A DNA stretch of 64,000 nt. Origin: Pseudomonas fluorescens (GTDB lineage: Bacteria > Pseudomonadota > Gammaproteobacteria > Pseudomonadales > Pseudomonadaceae). A program made the position numbers and the translations under genes. This document shows positions 1-10,453 of the stretch, in pieces; the stretch's first letter is position 1; each line of letters opens with the position of its first letter. The stretch is from NCBI RefSeq assembly GCF_001648775.1, contig NZ_LVEJ01000009.1, positions 2,065 through 66,064 of the forward strand. Direction: 5' to 3'. Below the pieces are notes generated by a model. The model had not been told where the DNA came from. It worked only from the letters and a program-made list of their open reading frames with translations, and did not search any database.

Positions 1-65
1 TTGAGAAATTCGAATTTTCGGCGAATGTCGTCTTCACAGTATAACCAGATTGCTTGGGGTTATAT
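1..65 (+). other. 3' end of 16S-23S spacer with 23S processing stem
   Basis: This is the tail of the internal transcribed spacer of an rRNA operon whose 16S gene lies outside the window. Bases about 52-72 (GCTTGGGGTTATATGGTCAA) can pair with bases about 2951-2972 just after the 23S gene (CTTGACCATATAACACCCAA and two more), with one bulge. Such a stalk is the usual RNase III substrate that frees pre-23S rRNA. No tRNA gene is visible in these 65 bases. Confidence 0.7.
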
Positions 66-2957
<2,892 letters not shown>

Positions 2958-3127
2958 ATATAACACCCAAGCAATTTGCTTGCTTCGAGCTGAAAAGCGA
3001 AAGAGCACCAGATTGCGGTGTGTGAAGACGAAACGAACCGAAAGTTCGATGTTCACAAACACCGAAAGCTGTCACATACCCAATTTGCTGAAGCGAGGCC
3101 ACAGGCCACGACTCAGTACCCGAATTT

Positions 3128-3243
3128 CTTGACGACCATAGAGCGTTGGAACCACCTGATCCCATCCCGAACTCAGCAGTGAAACGATGCATCGCCGATG
3201 GTAGTGTGGGGTTTCCCCATGTGAGAGTAGGTCATCGTCAAGA
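3128..3243 (+). rRNA. rrf: 5S ribosomal RNA
   Basis: A typical Pseudomonas 5S gene: the core CACCTGATCCCATCCCGAAC is followed by GATGGTAGTGTGGGGT. The terminal helix is formed by TTGACGACC at about 3129 and GGTCATCGTCAA ending at about 3241. It lies about 170 bases after the 23S gene with no tRNA between them, and is followed at once by an intrinsic terminator. Confidence 0.95.
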
Positions 3244-3253
3244 TTAAATTCCG

Positions 3254-3288
3254 AAACCCCAATTGCGAAAGCAGTTGGGGTTTTGTTT
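3254..3288 (+). terminator. Intrinsic terminator of the rRNA operon
   Basis: The arms AAACCCCAATTGC and GCAGTTGGGGTTT pair around a GAAA loop with one G-T wobble, followed by TTTTGTTTT. It sits about 10 bases after 5S. Confidence 0.9.
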
Positions 3289-3466
3289 TGCCCGCAGGAA
3301 AGTTTTTCAACGCTTTCGGGCCACCCCAACCGTCGCTCAAGCTGCCATTGGGGAAAAACCTTATGAAGTCGCCGGGCAGTTTTTGGTATGGTGCAGCTCG
3401 TTTTTTAACGGACTGATGTCATGCCCACGGATCGGCACTCATTTATGTCAAAGAGCTGCTGTAGAA

Positions 3467-5359
3467 ATGCCTGAACCAATCCCGATCAAGGATCACGAAA
3501 AAGAGACGCGCCTGGTCAACAAACGATTGATTGCCTGCGCCTTGTTCGTCTTCGCTGTCAGCTGCGCGCTGGTCGTGCGTCTGTACATCCTGCAAGTGGT
3601 GGAGTTCGACTACCACTCGACCATTTCCGAAAACAACCGCGTTCACGTTTTGCCGATTCCGCCGACGCGCGGCCTGATCTATGACCGCAACGGCGTGTTA
3701 TTGGCCGACAACCGTCCCAGTTTCAACCTGACCATCACGCGTGAGCGCGCTACTGACGTTAATCAGGAGCTGGACGAGGTCATCAATCTGCTGCATCTGC
3801 CCGGAGAAGACCGCACAGTCTTCGACAAGGCGATGAAGCAGTCCCGTCATCCGTTCACCCCCGTTACGCTGTTCTACGAGCTGACGGAAGAGCAGATCGC
3901 CGTATTGGCAGTGAATGAGTTCCGCTTGCCGGGACTCGATGTCGAGCCACAGTTCGTCCGTCATTACCCGCTTGGCGCACACTTTGCCCATTCGATCGGT
4001 TATGTCGGTCGCATCAACGAAAAAGAATCCAAGTCCCTCGACTCGGTGGAATACCGTGGCACCCAGTCCATCGGCAAGACCGGCATCGAACGCTTCTATG
4101 AAGAGCAGTTGCACGGGCACGTTGGCTACGAGGAAGTCGAGACCAATGCGCAAGGCCGCGTGCTGCGAGTGCTGAAACACACGGATCCGGTACCAGGAAA
4201 AAACATCGTCTTGAGCCTCGACGTCAAACTGCAGGAAGCCGCCGAGGCCGCTCTGGGCGATCGCCGTGGTTCCGTCGTTGCGCTTGATCCGTCCACCGGC
4301 GAAGTGCTCGCCATGGTCAGTAACCCGAGTTTCGATCCCAACCTGTTTGTCACCGGCATCAGCTCCAAGGAGTATTCGGCGCTGCGTGATTCCATCGACC
4401 GGCCGCTGTTCAACCGCGTTCTGCGCGGCTTGTACGCACCGGGTTCGACGATCAAGCCAGAAGTGGCGATCGCCGGCCTCGACGCAGGTGTGGTGACGCC
4501 GCAGACGCGCGTGTTCGATCCGGGCTACTACCAACTGCCGGACTTCGATCACAAATACCGTAACTGGAACCACAGCGGCGACGGCTGGGTGGACATGGAC
4601 GCGGCGATTATGCGTTCCAACGACACCTACTTCTACGACCTGGCGCACAAGCTCGGCATCGATCGCCTGCATGACTACATGGCGATGTTCGGCCTCGGCG
4701 AGAAAGTCTCGCTGGACATGTTCGAAGAGTCTCCCGGCCTGATGCCATCGCAAGCCTGGAAGCGCGCCACGCGCCGCCAGGCCTGGTTCCCCGGCGAAAC
4801 CGTGATCCTCGGCATCGGCCAGGGTTACATGCAGGTCACGCCGCTGCAACTGGCCCAGGCCACTGCGCTGATCGCCAACAAAGGCGTGTGGAATCGTCCG
4901 CACCTGGCCAAGACCGTCGATGGCGTAGCGCCGGTCGACGAGCATCCGATGCCGAACATTCTGCTGAAGAATCCGCGCGATTGGGATCAGGTCAACCATG
5001 GCATGCAGATGGTGATGCACGATGCCCGGGGTATCGCTCGCGCGGCAGCGGCGGGTGCGCAATACCGTATCGCCGGCAAAAGTGGTACGGCGCAGGTGGT
5101 GGCGATCAAGCAGGGCGAACGCTATAACCGCGAGAAGACCCTCGAGCGCCACCGTGATAACGCGTTGTTCGTTGGTTTCGCGCCGGCAGAGCATCCGAAA
5201 ATCGCGATTTCGGTGATGATCGAAAACGGTGAGGCGGGTGGTCGTGTCGCAGGACCCGTGGTGCGGCAGATCATGGACGCCTGGCTACTCGATCAGGATG
5301 GCCATCTCAAGCCGCAATATGCGGCGCCAACCAAACCGCCGGGTGATCCGCACGTTTAA
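3467..5359 (+). CDS. mrdA: Penicillin-binding protein 2 (peptidoglycan transpeptidase), stand-alone copy
   Basis: Class B penicillin-binding protein of about 630 residues that cross-links peptidoglycan during cell elongation at the cytoplasmic membrane. Visible parts: a short cytoplasmic N-terminus (MPEPIPIKDHEKETR), one membrane anchor at about residues 20-42, a dimerisation/pedestal domain, and a transpeptidase domain with all three active-site motifs: STIK with Ser327, SND at 384-386 and KSGT at 538-541. The start at 3467 matches the family; the open frame runs back into the rRNA terminator. It stands alone after the rRNA operon and not beside rodA, which is the usual place of mrdA, so it may be a second copy (inference). 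No shape, elongation or division gene is adjacent. Confidence 0.88.
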   Translation: MPEPIPIKDHEKETRLVNKRLIACALFVFAVSCALVVRLYILQVVEFDYHSTISENNRVHVLPIPPTRGLIYDRNGVLLADNRPSFNLTITRERATDVNQELDEVINLLHLPGEDRTVFDKAMKQSRHPFTPVTLFYELTEEQIAVLAVNEFRLPGLDVEPQFVRHYPLGAHFAHSIGYVGRINEKESKSLDSVEYRGTQSIGKTGIERFYEEQLHGHVGYEEVETNAQGRVLRVLKHTDPVPGKNIVLSLDVKLQEAAEAALGDRRGSVVALDPSTGEVLAMVSNPSFDPNLFVTGISSKEYSALRDSIDRPLFNRVLRGLYAPGSTIKPEVAIAGLDAGVVTPQTRVFDPGYYQLPDFDHKYRNWNHSGDGWVDMDAAIMRSNDTYFYDLAHKLGIDRLHDYMAMFGLGEKVSLDMFEESPGLMPSQAWKRATRRQAWFPGETVILGIGQGYMQVTPLQLAQATALIANKGVWNRPHLAKTVDGVAPVDEHPMPNILLKNPRDWDQVNHGMQMVMHDARGIARAAAAGAQYRIAGKSGTAQVVAIKQGERYNREKTLERHRDNALFVGFAPAEHPKIAISVMIENGEAGGRVAGPVVRQIMDAWLLDQDGHLKPQYAAPTKPPGDPHV

Positions 5360-5371
5360 CGTGAGATAGCG

Positions 5372-5410
5372 TCACAGCGCAGGCTCACTTATGCGCAGCC
5401 TGTGCTGTGA
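5372..5410. terminator. Inverted repeat between convergent genes
   Basis: TCACAGCGCAGGCT at 5372 pairs with AGCCTGTGCTGTGA at 5397 with one mismatch and an 11-base loop. It lies between the ends of the convergent PBP2 and lipoprotein genes. It lacks a T tract, so a role in termination or transcript stability is only inferred. Confidence 0.5.
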
Positions 5411-5418
5411 AGCAGACC

Positions 5419-6090
5419 TCAACTGCAGCGATAACCTTCAGGCATCGTCACGGTGTAATTACGCTGCACGCGGTCCTCGAAGTTCAAGTTCTGCAAACCT
5501 TGCTCGACCAGAAAGTCTTCGACCTTGGCTGATTGGCAGTCATCGTTATAGGACGACGCTCGAAGCAAGTAGACCGAGCGCCTGCTGAGTTCATCCCGCG
5601 CAGTGATGTTGAAAGTACTCAGCGTGGTGTAACCGGTGCGTTCCGAGGTGCCTATCGGGCCATACGTCGTGTTGGGTGTACTCGTGCAGGTCAGTCGGTC
5701 GTCTTTTTTCTTGCTGTTCTTGCACACGGTAGAGGTGCTGGTCGGCACTTGCCCATACTCGGTGGCGGTATAACGATAAGTCACCTGTCGACTGCCAACG
5801 TCGAGGCTGACAGTCATTTTTATCGGCGCATGGTTCTTCGGCAGACTGGCGTCGGTAAAAACCTCCTTGAAGCCTCTGTCTTTCAGCGCGTTAACCATGT
5901 CGCGAAGATAGTAGCGGGCATTCAGTGCGTTCTCGTCACTGCCGCTTGCCGACGTCACCAGCACAGTCGCCTGTCGGTCAAAGTGGTAGTCGGGATCAGG
6001 CGTGGCATTTAGCGCTACGTCCAATTGTGTGGCGCAGCCACTGATCAACGCTGTCAGCGATAACAGCGCGCAGAATAAAAACCGGGTCAT
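5419..6090 (-). CDS. Putative outer-membrane or periplasmic lipoprotein of unknown function
   Basis: 223 residues with a lipoprotein signal peptide: basic start MTR, hydrophobic stretch FLFCALLSLTALI and a lipobox ending in Cys19 (ISGC). Residue +2 after the cysteine is Ala, which favours the outer membrane. The mature part holds four further cysteines (about residues 123, 135, 190 and 222), which could form two disulfides in the periplasm. The beginning (DYHFDRQATVLV) and overall make-up suggest a small secreted beta-rich domain, but I do not recognise the family. It is transcribed toward the PBP2 gene and has no evident operon partner. Confidence 0.75.
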   Translation of the reverse strand: MTRFLFCALLSLTALISGCATQLDVALNATPDPDYHFDRQATVLVTSASGSDENALNARYYLRDMVNALKDRGFKEVFTDASLPKNHAPIKMTVSLDVGSRQVTYRYTATEYGQVPTSTSTVCKNSKKKDDRLTCTSTPNTTYGPIGTSERTGYTTLSTFNITARDELSRRSVYLLRASSYNDDCQSAKVEDFLVEQGLQNLNFEDRVQRNYTVTMPEGYRCS

Positions 6091-6174
6091 GACAAAGCCG
6101 CCTTACAACTAAGGATTGAATAAGAGTTAAACGGTGGGGACGGGCGACAATTAACGTGCGCGCCTGCGCAAGTC

Positions 6175-6381
6175 TCAGTCTTTCTGGTATTCCAGAAGAT
6201 CGCCGGGCTGGCAATCGAGTGCCGCGCAGAGCTTGTCGAGGGTGGCCATTTTCACGCCCTTGACCTTGCCATTTTTCAGTAATGACAGGTTGGCCTCGGT
6301 GATGCCCAGCAGGCTGGCTAACTCTTTCGAGCGAATTTTTTGTGTGGCCATGACAACGTCAAGGCGGACGATAATGGTCAT
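6175..6381 (-). CDS. Small Xre/Cro-type transcriptional regulator (YozG-like)
   Basis: 68 residues, almost wholly a helix-turn-helix: a short beta-like start (MTIIVRLDVVMA), then KELASLLGITEANLSLLKNG as the DNA-binding helices and a C-terminal DKLCAALDCQPGDLLEY. The start with LDVVMA is typical of the small HTH proteins that sit beside DUF2975 membrane proteins, which supports ATG at 6381 and not the later ATG. It begins 9 bases after the stop of the DUF2975 gene, so the two are almost surely one transcript. The target is unknown; autoregulation is plausible. Confidence 0.85.
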   Translation of the reverse strand: MTIIVRLDVVMATQKIRSKELASLLGITEANLSLLKNGKVKGVKMATLDKLCAALDCQPGDLLEYQKD

Positions 6382-6390
6382 TGTATTGTT

Positions 6391-6993
6391 CTATATATAT
6401 TGACTTTGCTCATCGCTGAGTACTTTTGCATCGCGCATGATAATGGAAAATAAACAGAGCAATACGCCTTTGACAATCTCGTAGGCAGAAGCGGAAGACA
6501 GGCCGATCGAGAACTGAAAAATGCGCTCGCCGGGCGGCAGATCAATCGACAGTGTCAGACCCTGCAAGGTCTCTATCAGCGGGTAGGCCGCCGGAGAAAT
6601 GATGCACAAAATCCCCACTCGCCACAGCACCTTGATGTTGCGCTCAGTCCAGGTTTCGCCGCGCGACAAGCGCAGGAAAAACAACCCTGTCAGCCAGAGT
6701 ACGTAGGTCGAGAGCAGCACCGGCAGAAAATCCAGCACGACGAGCAGCGCAGTGACCAGAGGCGAGAGCCAGGTGTCGGGCGCCAGCAGTGCACCTTCGA
6801 CAAACGGATCAAGCAATTGCGGCGAGTTTTCGGCGAAGGCGTAGAGCAGGGCCGCGAGCATTTCATCCGTTTTGAAAAACCAGATCGAAGCGTTGCCACC
6901 GATCTCGGTAACAGCCAGAACCCAGACGAGAACCGCGGCCAGCAATCCGACCCAATGCATGCGCTGCGCCAATCCGTTGCTACGAGTACTCAT
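6391..6993 (-). CDS. DUF2975 integral membrane protein
   Basis: About 200 residues with four predicted membrane segments (near residues 12-33, 72-105, 122-142 and 170-185). The pattern and the adjacent small Xre regulator fit the DUF2975 family, whose role is unknown. ATG at 6993 is chosen because AAGGA stands six bases upstream; an in-frame upstream ATG at 7014 lacks such a site. The gene is first in a two-gene unit with the regulator. The pair resembles membrane-protein/regulator modules that sense an envelope signal, but nothing here shows which signal. Confidence 0.8.
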   Translation of the reverse strand: MSTRSNGLAQRMHWVGLLAAVLVWVLAVTEIGGNASIWFFKTDEMLAALLYAFAENSPQLLDPFVEGALLAPDTWLSPLVTALLVVLDFLPVLLSTYVLWLTGLFFLRLSRGETWTERNIKVLWRVGILCIISPAAYPLIETLQGLTLSIDLPPGERIFQFSIGLSSASAYEIVKGVLLCLFSIIMRDAKVLSDEQSQYI

Positions 6994-7157
6994 GAAAAAT
7001 CCTTGCGGTGTCATTGGGAATGACTAATTCTCGATGTAAAATTATCGAATTGCAATAATAAATTGAATTTTACGCATGCAGAAGAAATTCAGCATCAGAA
7101 CGCTGGAGGGATTTTTCAGTATTGATCGGCTCTCGGATTCATTGCGAATCGAGGCAG

Positions 7158-7227
7158 TGAAGCGGGCGACTGTGATTAGCAAATCTCAACATGCCCCAGG
7201 CATGCGGCAGCCGCCCGCTCTTGTACG
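7158..7227. terminator. Possible stem-loop after the nitroreductase gene
   Basis: AGCGGGCGACTG near 7160 pairs with CAGCCGCCCGCT near 7208 with one wobble, enclosing a smaller CATGCC-CCA-GGCATG hairpin. It lies just after the stop of the minus-strand nitroreductase gene. The rest of 6994-7229 shows nothing else. Confidence 0.35.
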
Positions 7228-7229
7228 GC

Positions 7230-7868
7230 TTACTTGATCTCGGTAACGAAGTTTTCTCGCGAGCGGCGAACCTTCTTCAAGTTGACCAGCCAGTCGCCTT
7301 CCGCCGCCCGATGCCCGATAGGCAGTAGCACTACGCTGCGCAAGTTGCGCGCCGTGAGGCCGAGGATTTCGTCGATGGCTGCCGGGTCGAAACCTTCCAT
7401 CGGCGTGGCATCGACTTCTTCGAATGCCGCGGCGATCAGAGCCGAACCCAGACCAATATAGGCCTGCCGCGCAGCCGCCTGATAATTGGCCTCTTTGCCA
7501 CGTTCAGCGACAATGCCCAAGAGCATCTGACGATAGTTTTCCCAACCTTCGTTAACGCTCCCGCGCACTTCGTTCGTCAAGTCGAACATCATGTTGACCC
7601 GCTCCGGCGTGATGTCGTCCCACGCAGCGAACACCAACAAATGGGAGCAGTCGGTGACCTGAGCCTGGTTCCAGCTGACGGCTTTGATCTTTTCCCGAAT
7701 CTCGTCATTGGTCACGACGAGCAGTTCAAAAGGTTGCAGGCCACTTGATGTCGCTGTTAACCGAACCGCTTCCAGAATGCGTTCAATTTTTTCCTCGGGC
7801 ACGGTCTTGGAAGGATCGTACTTTTTCGTCGCGTAACGCCATTTCAGCAGTTCTGTCAGTGTGCTCAT
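7230..7868 (-). CDS. NAD(P)H-dependent nitroreductase family oxidoreductase
   Basis: 212 residues of the FMN-binding nitroreductase fold (NfsB/YfkO type). The N-terminal RYATKKYDPSK is the usual FMN-contacting stretch, followed by SGLQPFELLVV and a C-terminal LPIGHRA. Such enzymes act as cytoplasmic homodimers that reduce nitro compounds or quinones by two-electron transfer; the natural substrate here is unknown. The open frame extends 137 codons further upstream, but the family start is MSTLTELLKWRY at 7868. It is divergent from a MerR regulator and its promoter has the MerR-type long spacer, so it is probably that regulator's target. Confidence 0.85.
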   Translation of the reverse strand: MSTLTELLKWRYATKKYDPSKTVPEEKIERILEAVRLTATSSGLQPFELLVVTNDEIREKIKAVSWNQAQVTDCSHLLVFAAWDDITPERVNMMFDLTNEVRGSVNEGWENYRQMLLGIVAERGKEANYQAAARQAYIGLGSALIAAAFEEVDATPMEGFDPAAIDEILGLTARNLRSVVLLPIGHRAAEGDWLVNLKKVRRSRENFVTEIK

Positions 7869-7941
7869 CAGCAAATTCCGTAAAGGTGAAAGATGATCAG
7901 GTGGCTCAATAACGACTGGCTGTCGTGCTGAGCCTGGGCTT

Positions 7942-7973
7942 ATCCTAACGATTAAAGCCAACTTGAAGGTCAA
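7942..7973 (-). promoter_or_regulatory. Candidate MerR-type promoter of the nitroreductase gene
   Basis: On the minus strand TTGACC (7973-7968) and TAGGAT (7947-7942) are separated by 20 bp. A spacer of 19-20 bp is the mark of promoters that MerR-family activators untwist. The spacer holds the partial dyad CAAG-TTGG-CTTT. The gene downstream is divergent from the MerR gene at 7983. Confidence 0.5.
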
Positions 7974-7982
7974 GCACTTTTT

Positions 7983-8423
7983 ATGAAGATCGGTGAGGTT
8001 TCCAAGCGCACGGGTGTTGCCGCTTCGGCCATACGCTATTACGAGGAGCAAGGCTTGCTGGAGCCTTCGACCCGTGACGCCAACGGATATCGGCACTATG
8101 CCGAGGCGGCGGTCGCGCGATTGATACTGGTGCGTGACGCCCAACGGCTGGGATTTTCCCTCGATACCATCCGCGGTCTGTTCTTGCGCGATGGCAGTTG
8201 TTCGAAATCGCTGACCATCGCGCAAATCGATATCCGCATGGACGAGATTCAACAGATCGAGGCCAACCTGGCGGTGCAACGTGAGGGCTTGCTGAGACTA
8301 CGGGATGTGCTGGAAGAAAGTTTGCGCAGCGGTGTTCCTCCGGTCTGTGCCAGTGCGCCCAGGGCAGAGTCGTATCGAACTGAGCACAACATGCTCCCGC
8401 GTAACGCCTTGCAGGGGCGCTGA
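7983..8423 (+). CDS. MerR-family transcriptional regulator
   Basis: 146 residues. The N-terminal winged helix is clear (MKIGEVSKRTGVAASAIRYY, then EEQGLLEPSTRDANGYRHY), followed by the second DNA-binding helix pair and a dimerising coiled coil (about residues 80-115, QQIEANLAVQREGLLRLRDVL). It has only two cysteines (RDGSCSKS and PPVCASAP) and no SoxR-type four-cysteine cluster, so the effector is not evident. It is divergent from the nitroreductase gene, with the shared control region only 114 bp long. I infer that it regulates that gene and itself. Confidence 0.85.
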   Translation: MKIGEVSKRTGVAASAIRYYEEQGLLEPSTRDANGYRHYAEAAVARLILVRDAQRLGFSLDTIRGLFLRDGSCSKSLTIAQIDIRMDEIQQIEANLAVQREGLLRLRDVLEESLRSGVPPVCASAPRAESYRTEHNMLPRNALQGR

Positions 8424-8548
8424 TCCGCGCCACCTGCCGCAACCCCAATCGCCCTACGGTGCTTGCCATCGCCCTGACGTTAACGTAAAGATTGCCGGCA
8501 GGGCGCTGAAATAAAACAAGCGCAAAGCGGACCGCTATGGAGCGCTTG

Positions 8549-10453
8549 ATGACTCTGATAAAAACAACCAATCCCAAGTCTCACCACGAAGCCCGGCTCG
8601 CCCGGGAAAAGCTTCATCTGGAAGGCCAGGTACCTGACGGCGTGCTGCGCGCGGAGATCGATGCATCGTGGCGACGCAGCCTCAGCCACGGCGTGCATTT
8701 CAACGGCAAACATGAACTGAGCCTGGAATCGAGCGCCAGCCTTGATGTGCTGCTGGCAAGCAATCGCCTGCTGATTGACGCAGCGATGCCGGCCATCGAC
8801 TACCTCGCCGAACGCCAAGGCAAGGAAGGTCTGATTCTCCTCGCCAACTCCGACGCGACCATCCTCGCCGTCGAAGGGCGCGCCGACCGGCTCAAGGGCA
8901 GCGGCCTGCAAGACATCACCCTCGGCGCCTGCTGGAGTGAAGCGGCACGCGGCACCAATGCCCTCGGCACCGCACTGGTCGAGGCGCGGCCGACGTTGAT
9001 CGATTGCGGCGAACATTACCTTGATCGGCTCACTGATTTTTCCTGCACCTCGGTGCCTATTCATTGCCCGCAGGGTGAGATTCTTGGTGTTCTCGACCTG
9101 ACCCGCGAAGGTCCGCTCGGGCGTGTGCACGACAGCACCGCGCTGCTGAGCATGGCGGTCAGCCAGATCGAAAGCCGGGTGTTCAACAACAGCTTCCCCG
9201 ATCAGATCGTCCTGGCTTTTCACAGTCGTCGGCAGTATCTGGAATCGCCGTGGCAAGGCCTGTTGGCCGTCAGTCTCGGCGGGCAGATTCTCGCCGTCAG
9301 CGCACAGGCCTGTCAGTTGCTACGGGCCGAACGTGCGGCGCTGGTCGGACGCCGTTGTGAAGAGTTTCTCGGTGTCGATGGCGTGCAACTGCTCACGCGT
9401 CTGCAGCAGGGTGGTGTTGGCAGTCTGCAAACCGCCAAGGGTGAGTTTTTCTACAAAACCCTGCGCGCGCCGGCACGCTCGGTCAACGTGGGCGGGCCGC
9501 CGCGCAGTGTGGCGAAAACCACTAAACCACAACCCGGTCTGGAAGCTCTCGCTGGCAGCAATGCCCGCTACGCCCGCGCGCTGCGCATGGCGCGCCAAGG
9601 CCTGGCCAATGAGTTGCCGGTGTTGCTCCTCGGGGAAACCGGCACCGGTAAAGAAGTCATCGCCCGTGCCTTGCACATGGCCGGCAGTCGCTGCGACAAA
9701 CCGTTTGTGGCAGTGAATTGCGCGGCGATTCCCGAAGGCCTGATCGAGTCGGAACTGTTCGGCTACCGCGAAGGCGCATTCACCGGCTCACGGCGCGGCG
9801 GCATGATCGGCCGCTTGCAACAGGCCCACGGCGGCACGTTGTTTCTTGATGAAATCGGTGACATGCCACTGGCGTTGCAAGCGCGGCTGTTGCGGGTTTT
9901 GCAGGACCGCAAAGTCGCGCCGCTCGGTGCCGGCGAGGAACAGGACATCGACGTCGCGCTGATCTGCGCCACCCACCGCGATCTGAAAATCCTGGTTGCC
10001 GACAAACAGTTCCGCGAAGACCTGTTCTACCGCGTCAACGGCATCAGCGTGATGCTCCCGGCCCTGCGCGAGCGCGATGATTTCGCCGCTCTGGTCACCA
10101 GGCTGTTAAGCAAACTCGATGCGCCGAATGTGCGGCTGCACGATGAGCTCAATCGTCTGCTCGGCGCCTATCACTGGCCTGGCAACATTCGCCAATTGGA
10201 GATGGTCCTGCGCACTGCGCTGGCCATGCGTGAGCCGGGTGAAACCGTGCTGACCCTCGATCATCTGCCCGACAGCATGCTCGACGAACTCACTCCCACT
10301 GAGAAGCCGGCGGCCGGCAGCATTCGTGAAAACGAACTGGAGATGATCCGTCAGTCGCTCGACAGCCATCAGGGCAACGTCTCGGCCGCTGCCGACGCCT
10401 TGGGGATCAGCCGGGCGACCCTGTATCGCAAACTCAAGCAGTTGCGCTCGTGA
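8549..10453 (+). CDS. Sigma-54-dependent activator (AcoR-like, GAF-AAA-Fis), probable QHNDH locus regulator
   Basis: About 634 residues. An N-terminal GAF-like sensory domain (roughly 70-190) and a PAS-like segment precede a sigma-54 AAA+ domain with Walker A GETGTGKE, the sigma-54 contact loop GAFTGS at 409-414 (usual form GAFTGA) and Walker B FLDEIGD, then a Fis-type helix-turn-helix at the C-terminus ([20 protein letters not shown]). GGAG lies seven bases before ATG 8549, which I prefer to ATG 8537. The stop overlaps the qhpF start (TGATG), so activator and maturation genes are co-transcribed. Sigma-54 promoters before the aldehyde dehydrogenase and qhpA genes are its likely targets. Known QHNDH loci in other bacteria can carry an AraC-type QhpR instead. 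The inducer, presumably an amine or aldehyde, is inferred. Confidence 0.88.
   Translation: MTLIKTTNPKSHHEARLAREKLHLEGQVPDGVLRAEIDASWRRSLSHGVHFNGKHELSLESSASLDVLLASNRLLIDAAMPAIDYLAERQGKEGLILLANSDATILAVEGRADRLKGSGLQDITLGACWSEAARGTNALGTALVEARPTLIDCGEHYLDRLTDFSCTSVPIHCPQGEILGVLDLTREGPLGRVHDSTALLSMAVSQIESRVFNNSFPDQIVLAFHSRRQYLESPWQGLLAVSLGGQILAVSAQACQLLRAERAALVGRRCEEFLGVDGVQLLTRLQQGGVGSLQTAKGEFFYKTLRAPARSVNVGGPPRSVAKTTKPQPGLEALAGSNARYARALRMARQGLANELPVLLLGETGTGKEVIARALHMAGSRCDKPFVAVNCAAIPEGLIESELFGYREGAFTGSRRGGMIGRLQQAHGGTLFLDEIGDMPLALQARLLRVLQDRKVAPLGAGEEQDIDVALICATHRDLKILVADKQFREDLFYRVNGISVMLPALRERDDFAALVTRLLSKLDAPNVRLHDELNRLLGAYHWPGNIRQLEMVLRTALAMREPGETVLTLDHLPDSMLDELTPTEKPAAGSIRENELEMIRQSLDSHQGNVSAAADALGISRATLYRKLKQLRS

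Noticed and set aside
3698..5194. Minus-strand open frame of 498 codons opposite the PBP2 gene
   Set aside because: It mirrors a clear PBP2 gene; long antisense frames are common in GC-rich DNA and its translation has no family features.
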